From NCBI GenBank assembly GCA_030737875.1, contig CM060921.1:398948192-399012191 (forward strand): DNA of 64,000 nt, in the 5' to 3' direction. The stretch's first letter is position 1, and every line of letters starts with the position of its first letter. The position numbers and the translations under genes were made by a program. Of this stretch, positions 44,485 to 55,977 are shown piece after piece. The stretch is from Allium sativum. Its lineage: Eukaryota > Streptophyta > Magnoliopsida > Asparagales > Amaryllidaceae. The notes under the pieces are model-generated. The model saw nothing but the letters and a program-made list of their open reading frames with translations. It did not search any database and was not told where the DNA came from.

Positions 44485-45420
44485 ATGAGCCGATAGACTA
44501 GGGGTACTGGTCGAGGAGCTAATAATGGGAATGCTCCTGATATGAGGACAATGTTCACTGACCTCATAAGAGAGATGCTTAGGGATGTTCAAAGGGCAGC
44601 TGCAAATGGTGGTGGTGCAGCAATGCAGGCACCTAGGGCCGATTTCGCCAAGCTATGCAAGGACTACACTAGTCTTTGTGGGAAGCCGTTCCACGGAATG
44701 GAATCGGCTACATAAGTTCAGGATTGGCTTAATAGCTGTGAGCGCATCTTCGAAGACTTGGGTATCGTGGATGCAACGAAGAGAAAGCTAGCATCCCGTC
44801 AGCTGCAAGGATGGGCGATGAATTGGTGGAATGCTATTACGGCAGCTACTCCAGAGGATCAAGTTACATGGGATTAGTTTAAGGCCCGATTCAGTGAAAA
44901 GTTTATCCTAGCTGCTCAGAAGTCAGAGTTGTTTAGGAAGTTCTTGGAGCTTAAACATAATGGTAGGGTAGTCTCGAAGTATATTGCTGAGTTCAATAAT
45001 TTATTGAAGTATGGATTATCTCTTATTGACACTTCCGAGAAGAAGAATGAGAAGTTCATAACAGGCTTAGATCAGTACTTGTGGGAAAGGCTTATAAACC
45101 ATATCGATGAGACGTTTGAATCGATTGTGGGAAAAGCTTTGAGATCGGAGAGTTTATACCCTAAGTCGAAGACTGAGGTTGCATCTGTAGAAGATCCAAA
45201 GCCGCAAGCAAGCGGTGGAGGCAAGAATGGTTCTCAAAATAAGAGAAAGAAGAATCAGACCAAGGATGGCCAGAAGAAGAAGAATAAGAAAGGTAGAGTG
45301 CTTTAGTTATGGCAAGAAGGGCCATTATGCTAAAGAATGTCGAGCAAAGCTCGTGGACCGGAAGTGCTTCTACTGTGGACAAGTTGGACATCAAAAGGAT
45401 AAGTGTCCGCAGCCTCCTAA
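44485..45420 (+). pseudogene. B gag relic
   Basis: The ATG at 44485 corresponds exactly to the C gag start (MSR...GTGRGANNGN). The capsid core is recognisable (MNWWNAI, FRKFLELKHNG, SLIDTSEKKNEKFITGLD) and aligns with C at about 85% identity by eye. It is dead: codon 4 is TAG, two more TAGs occur near 44713 and 44876, and a frameshift near 45290 puts the two zinc knuckles (CFSYGKKGHYAKEC, second Cys mutated to Tyr; CFYCGQVGHQKDKC) in another frame. The intact C gag shows what it used to be. Confidence 0.92.
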
Positions 45421-46000
45421 AGAAAAGCAGATTGTGAAAGCATATGCTCTTAATGTTGTTCCTTCTTCGTCAAATGCCCCAACTGCGGTGGAGAAAGGAA
45501 GGAATGTCGTCATTCAAGGTATGCTTTCTGTTTATGATGTTCTTGTTCGAGTATTGTTTGATACCGGAGCTTCCCGTTCCTTCATATCTAGTGACCTGGT
45601 AGATAGTTTGGGATTGGAACCCGAGATAGTCGATAGACCATTAGCGGTGACGAACCCGATTGGTGGTTCAACTAGCCTTAGCATGATTTGTCGTAATGTG
45701 GTCTTATCGAGTCATGGATGCATGTTTTTTTGTTATTGCTTTGTTTTGGGCTTTACTGGGTTTGGCATTATTTTGGGAGTTGGTTGGCTCCAAAGGTACA
45801 GGGTGGTGGTAGACTGTGAGGGCTTTTTGGTGACAGTTAGAGCAGATGATGGGCGGAGGGTAGTGTTTGGTGGTCTACCTAGTGATGGGGTAATGGATAG
45901 TTTTCTAAATTCCCTCGACATCCCGCATGATGAGTTGTCAGATGTGCCCGTGGCTGGCCAGTATCCGAACGTCTTCGAGGAAGTGACCGGACTTCCACTA
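45421..46000 (+). pseudogene. B protease
   Basis: The active site VLFDTGASRSFIS is intact (about 45556-45594) in the same open frame as the knuckles (45215-46093). The second motif, normally LGMDWL, reads LGVGWL, so an expected aspartate is lost. The region is open, but the polyprotein around it is broken. Confidence 0.88.
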
Positions 46001-46760
46001 CACCGAGAGATTGAGTTTTGGATTGATTTAGTGAAAGATGCCAGACCTATAGTGATGCCACTTCATCGTATGGCACCAAGGGAGCAGGGATAGCTCGGGG
46101 TGCAAGTAAGCGACCTGTTTAAGAAGGGATTCATCAGAAGAAGTGTTTCTAAGTGGGGAGCAATAGTTGTGTTTGCTACCAAGGCAGATGGTTCCCTTCG
46201 ATTGTGTGTGGACTGCCGTGAGTTGAATAAGGTGACGAGGAAGAATAAGTATCCTCTACCGCGGATAGATGATTTGTTTGATCAGTTGAGTGGCGCGAGA
46301 GTGTTCTCCAAGTTGGATCTCGTGACAGGTTTTGATCAGCTTAGGGTGGAAGCTGAGAGTATAGCTAAAACGACCCTTCGGACGCCGTCTAGATTTTATG
46401 AGTGGTTGGTCATGCCATTCGGGTTGACCAATGCACCAGCATATTTTGGGGATCTTATGAATAGGGTATTCAGGGATCAATTGAATAAGTTTGTTCTTGT
46501 GTTCGTGGACGATATCTTGGTTTATTCGAGGACAGAGGAAGAACACAAGGAACATTTGGGGATAGTGATGGAGGTGTTGAGAAACACCAATTGAAAGCAA
46601 AGTTTTCTAAGTGTCACTTCAGGAAGAGGGAAGTGAGATTCTTCGGCCATGTTGTTTCAGAGAATGATACTGCCGTGGACCCTGCGAAGGTGACTACGGT
46701 GCAAGATTGATCTATGCCCAAGAATGCAACAGACATAAGAAGTTTCTAGGGATTAGCTAG
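46001..46760 (+). pseudogene. B reverse transcriptase relic
   Basis: The lead-in (HREIEFWIDL) is in frame with protease. A TAG at 46091-46093 precedes the palm ([50 protein letters not shown]). [12 protein letters not shown] and the catalytic FVDDIL (46502-46519) are present. A frameshift near 46575 and stops near 46708 and 46747 break the thumb and connection. Family-typical in sequence but inactive. Confidence 0.92.
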
Positions 46761-47320
46761 ATATTATCGTAAGTTTATCCAAGACTTCTCCAAGATAGCA
46801 GCACCGTTGACTCAGTTAACCAAGAAGAATCAAGCTTTCTTTTGGGACGAAAAGTGCGAGAATGCATTCAAGAGTCTAAAGGAAAGGTTGACATGTGCAC
46901 CAGTGTTAGTCATTCCTAACGGGAATGAAGAGATGACTGTATACACAGAAGCTTGTGGTACCAGACTAGGTGTTGTATTGATGCATGGAGGTAGGGTTGT
47001 AGCTTATGCTAGTCGGCAACTGAAACCGCATGAGAAAAGATATCCTACCCATGATTTGGAATTGGCAGCGATCGTTTTCGCATTGAAAATGTGGGGACAT
47101 TATCTCTTGGGAGAAAGATTCGAGTTGTTTACCGATCATAAATCGTTAAAGTATCTTTTCTCTCAGAAGAATCTAAATCTCCGACAACAGAGATGGTTAG
47201 AATTCTTTGCTTCCTACGATTTCGATATCGCATATACACCAGGAAAGGGAAATGTGGTAGCTGATGCATTGAGTAGAAGACATGCCAGTTTAGGGGATAT
47301 GTTTCTAGAATGAAAGCAAC
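46761..47320 (+). pseudogene. B RNase H relic with altered catalytic residue
   Basis: Open for 168 codons (46807-47313): connection, then YTEACG where A has [19 protein letters not shown] and ADALSRR. The codon at 46948-46950 is GAA (Glu) in place of the first catalytic Asp. That change alone should impair RNase H. A stop follows at 47311-47313 in the linker to integrase. Confidence 0.9.
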
Positions 47321-48495
47321 TAGAGTACATCACTGGGTATGATTTCAGACCAAAGTGCGAATTAGATCCAGAAGTATTAGCAAGTTTGACGATCAGACCC
47401 ACTTTGATTGAGCGGATTGGTTCCAGTCAGAGAGACGATCCTAAACTATTGGAAATCATCTCCAAGTTAGAGATGGGTATCGACGAGGAGATAAACAAGT
47501 ATGGGCTTGATCGAGATAGATGGCTTAGATAGAATGGAAGACTAGTTGTGTTCAATGTCAATGGATTGAGAGATGAAGTGCTTAGAGAATGTCATCACTC
47601 AAAACTGACTATACATCCCGGTGGTAACAAATGTATCAAGACATGAAGCAGACCTACAACTGGGAAGGAATGAAAAGAGACGTTTGGAAGTTTATATCCA
47701 AATGCATGAACTGCCAGTTGGTTAAAGCTGAGCAAAAGAAACCTAGTGGTTTGTTGCAACCATTAGAAGTTCCAGAATGGAAATGGGAACAAGTCTCAAT
47801 GGATTTCATTGATGGGTTACCAAGAACTAGATCAGGCCATGATAGCATCTGGATGATTGTGGACCGATTGACTAAGAGTGCAAGGTTTATACCCGTCAAG
47901 TCGAATAGAACGGCAGCTAAATTAGCATAACTGTATATGAAGTGGGCAGTGAGATTTCATGGAATACCCAAAGGCATTGTGAGTGACCGAGATCCGTTGT
48001 TCACTAGTGCATTTTGGAAAAGCTTACAAGAGGCATTAGGATCAGAATTACATCTCAGTATCGCGTATCATCCTCAAACCGACGGTCAGACAGAGAGGGT
48101 GAATCGAGTATTAAAAGATCTCTTGAGAGCTTGCATATTGGATTTTGGTGGATCATGGGATGACCATTTGCATCTAGTAGAGTTTGCATATAATAATAGT
48201 TACCAGTCCAGTATTGGTATGACTCCATTTGAAGCTTTGTACGGAAGACCGTGCAACTCACCGTCATGTTGGTTAGAAATAGGTGAGAAGTTTGTGATTG
48301 GACCAGATATGATAGGAGAAATCTCAGACAAGATTTAGATCATCCGACAACGAAAGAAGGCTGCTCAAGATAGGCAGAAGAGTTATGCTGATAAGGGGAG
48401 AAGAGATTTAAAATTCTCCATTGGCGACTTGTTGTTTGTCAAGATTTCTCCATTAAAGAGCGTGATATGATTTAGCAGAAGAGGCAAGTTGAGAG
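47321..48495 (+). pseudogene. B integrase relic, 3' truncated
   Basis: The linker (FRPKCELDPE) is followed by the zinc finger (HHSKLTIHP near 47590; frameshift near 47628; CMNCQ near 47705), then the DDE core: SMDFID, IVSDRDP and ERVNRV, all catalytic residues visible, with a TAG near 47928 and another near 48336. The C-terminal module breaks off after KISPLK and GKL at about 48495, where F2-related sequence starts. The end of pol, any chromodomain, the polypurine tract and the 3' LTR are missing. Confidence 0.9.
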
Positions 48496-48558
48496 AACCC
48501 CAAACTTCCCCGGTAAGGAAAGGACGGATTGAGTTGAGAACAAGCCACATCGGAACGT
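48496..48558. other. B/F2 chimeric junction
   Basis: Integrase-like sequence ends near 48495. From about 48525, sequence similar to the F1 LTR end (read in reverse) can be followed. The expected LTR terminus TGTAACGATCGG is absent, and there is no TSD. The junction indicates a deletion or ectopic recombination, not a clean insertion. Confidence 0.6.
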
Positions 48559-51500
48559 AAACAGAAGAACATTTCATTGCTTATTACAACAATGTCATCA
48601 GAATACAAGAATATACAGAGTATGAATAAATATTATACATCATAAAATATCAGAGAATACAATAAATTACATAGCAACGGAAAATAATACAATACACAAC
48701 TAGAAGTAATACACGGATACAGAGCTTTCTGAATATCGCTTCAGCTGTAAATCAGGATCCTGCGAATATAAATCTGCAAAACCAAAACTACTAGCTGCCC
48801 GTGTGGAAAATAGGGGCACCCAGAGTATAGGTTAAAACAATAAACTCCAGGTCAGTCATGTGACTGGTGTGAGAACTAAAACAGTTATTTAAAACTTTAC
48901 TTTAAATCAGATATATCAAGGGACCACGCCATATAACATGGAACGGGTTTCCTCCCAAGAATACCAGTGCATATAACAAAACAGCGCAATACTTTTTGGA
49001 AATAAATGAAGCTATTATAAGACCCAGGTCCTATCACACAATGCAACGCAAGCCGAGGGATAGGGCTTTCCCTTATAATAGCCAAACAAGCTTGGTACGT
49101 TTAAAACAAATCATTTGATACTATTATAAGTGCATAGTGTATAAAACAACTTCAAATCATAAGTATTAATCATAGACGGCACAAGTGCCCCATACCACTA
49201 TGTCGCCAAATATAGGTTTACAATCAAAACCGAAATGTCTCGTATTGGAAATTGGATTTCCATCTGCGAACTAAGGGGAAGGATCGTCCTCACCGAATTC
49301 GAGACAATCTAGCCCATGTCTCAGGAACAGCCGCAACTGCCCCATGGATCGTCAGGGTCGGTCCACCGATGTGGATTATTATGCCTGAACACTGCGTTTC
49401 CCCGCCCTTTGTGGCGTAAATGAGCCAAATGATTCCATTGGCTCCACATAGTCACTGATATATCTGAGGCGCCTCGCAATCCAACAACCACACAGGTGAA
49501 AATAATATAAATGTCAGGGCTGGTAGGTCACTGACACCACCCTAGCTAGAAGGAAACGCATGCCCTCCCTGATGTCCTCTCCCGTTTCTGGTTCACAACC
49601 GGGGGGTGAGGATCGCGAATCAACGTTACACAAAGCTATGCCACACAGGCGGTGCTTTGATCATCAACCACAAGACTTTGCTTTTCAACAAAGCCTTGAT
49701 CAATTGCCACTTAGGCATGCCACACAGGCAATTCACTCCATGCGATTGATGTCCATCGATATATAACCCCTGAGCTCGTACGTCTCAGAGAAGTGTGTTG
49801 AGCAAGAGAATAAATTCTCCGTCAGTAAATAGATGTATATTTAATAAAGATCAATCAACACAGAATAAAATCCAATGTTAGACACACAGTCCATTTACAA
49901 GTTCGTTCTGGGTCTGAATGAAACCGGAGGCACCTTGTACCTCGCATATCCATCGATCTCCAAGTACGTCTGGACGATCACCAACTGATTCCCTCCTCTT
50001 GGGTGTACAGCCCAATCAAGATCATCAGTAATCACCCAAACGATGTGAAGACCTCCGGTCTTCGACCACCGTCATCATCCTCGACACAACGCCGAATCGG
50101 TTATTCAAAATGGGATAAACCCGGTCTTTCTGAATAACTCGCGTATATAATAAACAAGTGTTACACAAACACAACATACGCCTCATTCCAATTCAGAATA
50201 TTCTTTTATTCAAATATTCTTATACTTTGGGAAAGGTTCCCATTAATTTTATCAAAGATAAATTCTTTAAATTTATTCTTTAATCTTCTTTTGAATATCA
50301 ATTCAAACCAAATTATGATTTATCCAAACTAGTCGGGATTAACGAACCTTACCGAAGTAATCATTTGTTTTAATTTCCCAATCTCAACCTATTCATCCCA
50401 TGAAGTAAAACTAGTGATACTTCATATCTAACACCACAGTGTTATCGGTAAATTCAATTACCATTTCACGTTCAAATCTAATTAAAGATTTGATTATCGC
50501 CTGGAGCAAAACTGGTGATACTCCATTCTCGATCATCTCACTCTAATTAAAGATTCATTAAAACTCCACTTGGTTTTAATCTTCACAAAAATCATATTAA
50601 TGATTGTTTAACTTGGGAAACCATATCCTGTCTTTAACTGGGTTAAAGAACCAATGTCATTTAAAACACGGATCACGATAAACCCAAAAATCAATTCAAA
50701 TTCAATTCCAATTAAATATCATTTAATTGGTTTATTTCATTAAATCTAAATAAAAAGATTTAATCTTTTTATCAACTGGGTTTAAGAACAGTGTTAATGA
50801 AGACACCATTCACGACAAACCCAAATCCCATTTGATATTAAATACAAGGCTCTGAATAGAAAATATATCGGCTTATATTCAATATCAAATTCTACAACCA
50901 ACAAATATCGTATTGGAAATAACGATATAAATATATCTTTCAAATTTCCATAACAATATCTGTATAATCACGAAATCCAACATCGAAATATTCCAAAGAC
51001 AATTTCGATTCAAATCCATTTCCACTTTATATATTGGAAATTCTGGTTATTTTCAAAACCATTTGAAATCCACTTTATTTATTTTAAAAATAAATGGGAT
51101 TATAATTCTAGTTCAAAACTAGTTCATTTCGATAAAAATCTATTTTTATCTTTTCAAATTTGGAATTTTTCATGCCAATTCTTTCCAAATCATTTCTTAT
51201 GATTTTACACAAATTATTACTATTTTTAATAATTTTATCAAGGCCCGTACAGTCGATTTCCATCAACGGCCATCGAACTGCACTTACAACGACCTTTTCC
51301 AAATTTAATTTAGACATAATTCCAAATCCAACCGTTATATTTCAAATCTATAATATTCGTTAGAAAGCTCTTTTCGATACGAACCCAATGGTTCCAATTT
51401 TAGGAGAATCCAACGGTCGGATCTCCCGTAACGTCCATTCGAAGTCAATGGTCGAAATTCGCGAATTGCCGCAATGCGGCGCGTTCTATTTAGGCCATTA

Positions 51501-51787
51501 TATATATAATATATATATTATATATGTCGTCGATTTCCTTTTAAAACGTATTTTATAAATCGTTTTAAATTCATTTTCAAAACGATTTCAATTTTCTATT
51601 CAATTTCTAATCAAAATTGAATATTCCATATCATCGATATATATATATATATAAATGATAATATTTTCAAAACGTTATATTTTGAAATTACTTCCTTTTT
51701 TATAATCATTATAAAAACGAATATAATCGATATAAATATCGTTCGCGTCAAAATGGCGTATATCTAAACAACACGGCTTTATATATT

Positions 51788-51925
51788 TCAATAACTTTGT
51801 TATTCTATTCAACAAATGAATATTTTCTTCAACACATGAATATATATTTTTATTCGACACATGAATATTTATTTTATTCAACACATGAGTATTTATTCTA
51901 TTCAACACATGAATATTTCTTTTTA
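51788..51925 (-). repeat. F2 tandem array 1
   Basis: Five units of about 26 bp with core TTCAACACATGAATATTT. It corresponds to the F1 array at 3768-3862. Confidence 0.85.
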
Positions 51926-52313
51926 TAATATCCTTTATTTTCCATATTGAAATGAGGCCCAATCAATTACCATATAATGTTAATTATATGGATTCCCTAC
52001 AACACATGTATATAATAGCAACGATAAATAATCAACCATCATCCAAAGTGCTCCACACAACTGCATAAGCATTAAACATAAATAATTAACGCTTACACAG
52101 TTTGTCAACCTATCGATTGACATACAACTAAACAATTGGGATTAGTGTACGTCAAATATCATCCCAACACCCGTGTGGGGTTTCAAATCAACAAACACAG
52201 ATTTTTATTTGTCCAGTTGGGCGATGTATAAAATTTATCGTCATAATCAATATCAGTCAAATCGGTGTACATAGACAAATCGTTCGATTTGTAAATGAAT
52301 ATTTTTTTTTTAC

Positions 52314-52420
52314 TTCAACACATGAATATATATTTTATTTCAACACAGGAATATATATTTTATTTCAACACATGAATATATATTTTATTTCAACACATGA
52401 ATATATATTTTATTTCAACA
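52314..52420 (-). repeat. F2 tandem array 2
   Basis: Four units of 25 bp with core TTTCAACACATGAATATATA. F1 has no array at the equivalent site (about 3300-3420). Confidence 0.88.
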
Positions 52421-52951
52421 TCACAATCAATTTTCGCAACACAACAAAATCAAACAAGTCGTCCATGGTCTGTGGACGATGGGTGTCGGGTGCTACTAAG
52501 CACCGTCTGCATCCTAGTATATATTTCAACTAGAAAATAAAATAAAAGTGAGGAGTTCTCACCGAAGGTTCCACTCCTCCATTCCTTATTTCTGAACGAT
52601 TCGGATATGCCCCAAAATTCCAATGCGACCTTTTCCCGCTGTTCATATATAAAAATCACATTTTATCGCTTTATTCCAATAAATAAAAATCACATTTTAT
52701 TTCCACTTCATATATTTTTACGGCGCTTCTTTCTATATAAAAATGATATTTTTATATTCCTACTTCTTATATAAAGATCGAAATTTTATTTTCACTACTT
52801 CAAAATGAAAATCTAATTTCTACTATTAAAAATCAAATCTTTATACTTAAACCATACATGTAGAAATCGAATTTTTATCGTTACTATACATATATAAAAA
52901 TCACATTTTTATACCGCTACTATATTGGAAAAAGAAAGAAGAAAAAAATTC

Positions 52952-52956
52952 GAATC
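52952..52956. other. C target-site duplication gaatc (left)
   Basis: gaatc before C; the matching copy is 61509-61513. Confidence 0.92.
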
Positions 52957-55511
52957 TGTGACGGCCCGCCCCATACCAACCGACATTTACTCCAAAAGTG
53001 CGCTGTACACATATCCAGTTAGCACGGGACGGTCGCCAGAAGAAAAAGAAAGAAGAGAATGGGCTAATCAAGGAACCTGTAGAATGCCTCACAGCGCATG
53101 GAATAAAATATAATAATAACATAACTTTGACATAAAACAGGCGAGACAGTGCATAAGCTTAAAACTAAATCATGTCTAACATGGCAGCGGAAATCCAAAA
53201 TACAGCTTATGATCCAACATCCTTATTACAACTTCAAAAATACTGTCTCTAAGCAAAAGAAAGGAAAAGGTACACTACTAATGCCCAAGCAGTGACCATC
53301 GATAACACAGGGAGATAATACATAAACATTATACGTGGAATCCTCCTGCTCGTCTCCAGTACAGCTACCCGTGCATCCACCTAACCTGTCTCTAGTCTGC
53401 TCATGTGAGCACCCAGAGTAATAAGAAGAGACATAAAACTCTGGGTCAGACAAAAAGTCTGGTGTGAGCGATAAGCAACAAAGCATACATCTCTAAGATG
53501 AACAATAACAGGTATAATACTCTAAGAAATCATACCTGAACCTGGACCTGCAACCAAAGAGTTAGCACTACATATTGTGCAATACTCTAAGGTGGCACTA
53601 GCATAAAGTGTATAAGAAATACGGGGGTGGGGGTGTGCATGTCAAGGTGATAGCAAACAATCAAACATGGCAATCATCCTCACGTCTCTCACTTAGTGCG
53701 TAAAGCATACGATATCCACTACTCGATCACCCAATCCTTGGCTACGATCACTTTGCTCCATGGAGTCACCATGACACCATTGCACTGATCCATAGCCACT
53801 AATCTGTCCATAAGTGGTAAACTAAAGTTATGGATATCGATAACCCCTTCGCACATGTCCCGCAGCAAAGCCCAACCATGAAGCGAACTCGTTGATTCCC
53901 ATCTGAATCTTGAACTCTAACTTCTCGTTTGGACTTCCTTTGCATCTCGGGTTTGGTCGAATTGGAGTAGGTCTTCAGAAGAGTCATCGCGTAGTAGTAA
54001 TAGCCCATGTACGGTTCGGTTCGGTGCTCCTCATCTAGCTCGGTTCGGTTCGGTGCTCCTCATCTAGCTCGGTTCGGTGTAACCTTCCTGATCGGCTCGG
54101 TTCGGTGGTCATCTCTTCATTCAGTTCGGGTCGGATACTCCACTTCGGGTCGGGTCGGTGTCCTCCTCCGGGTCGGGTCGGTGTCCTCCTCCGGGTCGGG
54201 TCGGGTTACTGTCTTCCTTCCAGTTTTCTCCGATCAGCTCCCTCGTTTTCCATCTACTCCGATCCGATCCGCTCCCTTCGCCTTACTCCAGTCGTAGCCT
54301 TCCATTCTTGAGTCGATCCGATCTGGCCTCCATTACTCTTCCGATCCGATCCCCTTGTCCACTCCAACTCTAAACAAACGGCCTTCTTTCTCGCCAAGCT
54401 TCCTATGTGCCAAGCTCCGGTTCGGGTCGGGTTTCTTGCCCAGTTCACATATCCGATCCGAGCCCTCATCCGATCCGATCCGGTTCGGAACCTGCACACT
54501 TCTGCAACTTTCCAGCGAGCTTTCTACGCCAATCGACGACGTTTTTGACCAATTTAACTATTCTAATCAATCATAAAACATACCATAGAGTCGTAGCAAC
54601 ATGTAAGAGCAACCACAAACACCAAAACCATGAATTTACATGTCAAAATGGATCAAAGATGCCCAAAATCCTATTTTTCCCTTAAGCATGATTAAATAAG
54701 ACTAATCATAGAATTAATAAAACTTAAATAAATCGAACCAAATTTCTAACAGATGCATAAAATATTATTTAAGAATTTTTAAACATTTTTCCAGAATTTA
54801 TTAGTGTATAAATTCGCTAATCTTCACTAATTACCCTTAATTAACTGTAATTAGTGTCAAAATGATGCTATCACTCACCTTTGGCACAATTAAACTTTCA
54901 GAACTGAAGCTCCCCTGATATAGATCCAATCTCTATGTGTTTCAGCAACTCTCTCTCTGATTTGATGCTAATCCCCTTTGGTTTGATGTAGTTTTGCTTA
55001 ATCTTTGATTAGAGGTGATTTGGAGTGAAATTAGAAGGTGGAGGCCATGGCTATACTTGAAGGAATGTCTTAGGTGGCTGGAAAATGAAGTAAAAACCGA
55101 AATCATAACCCTAGCAGTCCTTAAATACCACTAATCCCGAAATCCCCCTTTTGGGCTTAGCTGCTAATTACCCGGTTAAGCCCAATTAGCTGAAAATAAA
55201 CCTTTAAACCTTAATTCAGCCATATCTCCCAAACGGTAAGTCCGTTTGGCTATTATGACCACTCTACGGAAAGAGAAACCATCATCCGGAGCTAATGGAA
55301 CTGGTTTCAGATCAAAATTCCTTTCCAGTCAAAAGTTATGGACGAAACAAGATCAACTAGGGGCAAAACGGTCATTTAAAAATTGGCAAAAATCACGAAC
55401 ATGGGAAATGACCCCACTAGTCGTTTCCCAAAAGTACACGACCATACGACTTACCTAGAAAAAGAAATAAATATTCTACGATCCTAGATGCGTAGAATGT
55501 GGGTTGTTACA
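52957..55511 (-). repeat. C 3' LTR (minus strand)
   Basis: TGTAACAACCCAC (minus-strand start at 55511) to GGGCCGTCACA. It contains the donor- and acceptor-like sites (54878, 53548), a 29-bp tandem with CGGTTCGGTTCGGTG (54012-54077) and a 23-bp tandem with CGGGTCGGGTCGGTG (54145-54208). Confidence 0.96.
54007..54510 (-). repeat. C 3' LTR CGGTTCGG / CGATCCGATCC block
   Basis: GC-rich block of short tandem repeats and repeated CCGATCCGATCC words. The open frames here exist on both strands and are products of the repeats, not genes. The 5' LTR copy is at 60004-60507. Confidence 0.8.
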
Positions 55512-55553
55512 AAATCCCCCCCCCCCCCCTTAAGAAATTTCGCCCCCGAAATT
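55512..55553 (-). promoter_or_regulatory. C polypurine tract and pre-PPT hairpin
   Basis: On the minus strand: AATTTCG / CGAAATT around GGGG (55536-55553), then TTCTTAAGG and a run of G directly before the 3' LTR. Confidence 0.85.
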
Positions 55554-55731
55554 CCTTAACTAAGAAACAACAATGGGTCCCGCATGCCTATCAACCAATT
55601 TCAAACAATCAAACATACAAGATAGTACAACAAGCATATCCTAGCATGCGGTTTTCTAACAAAGGAAGAATCATCGCCGCTAAGATCTTACCAGACAAAG
55701 AGCTTCAAATACGACCTTCTTATGTCATCCT
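55554..55731 (-). mobile_element. C 3' untranslated stretch
   Basis: Non-coding remainder between the linker relic and the pre-PPT hairpin; integrase is absent. Confidence 0.5.
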
Positions 55732-55977
55732 CTACTTCCCAAGTACGGTCGTCCTCTCGCCATCGATTCCCATCTTTATCCTAGAGGCGATTTCCAATAG
55801 GTTAGGATCGTTCCTCTGACTGGAACTGTTCCACTCAATCCAGATCGATCTAATCGTCAAGCTTACTAGCGTTTCTGAATCCAATTCACACTTAGGTCTG
55901 AAGTCATGCCCCATGATATACTCTAGTAGCTTCCATTCCAGAAACATAGCCTCTAAACTGGCATGTCTCCTACCCAA
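55732..55977 (-). pseudogene. C RNase H-integrase linker remnant
   Basis: The minus-strand frame starts at the end of RNase H (RRHASLEAMFLE) and continues through FRPKCELDSE and SSQRNDPNLLEIASRIKMGID, matching B at 47270-47490. Only this linker of about 80 codons survives; RNase H before it and the integrase core after it are gone. It proves that C descends from a full-length gag-pol element by internal replacement or deletion. Confidence 0.85.

Larger units (their letters stand above)
48559..52956 (-). repeat. F2 3' LTR, part 1
   Basis: Reverse counterpart of F1 from about 7085 down to about 2700, with clear matches along the whole length (for example 49780-50110 with 5560-5890). It contains two arrays of a CAACACATGAATA core (51788-51925, 52314-52420). 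It is interrupted by C at 52957 inside the AT-rich array. No gene is visible. Confidence 0.9.

Noticed and set aside
54007..54685. Several serine/arginine-rich frames in the C LTR, repeated at 60004-60682
   Set aside because: Produced by the CGGTTCGG and CGATCC repeats in several frames of both strands. No start context, no family similarity.
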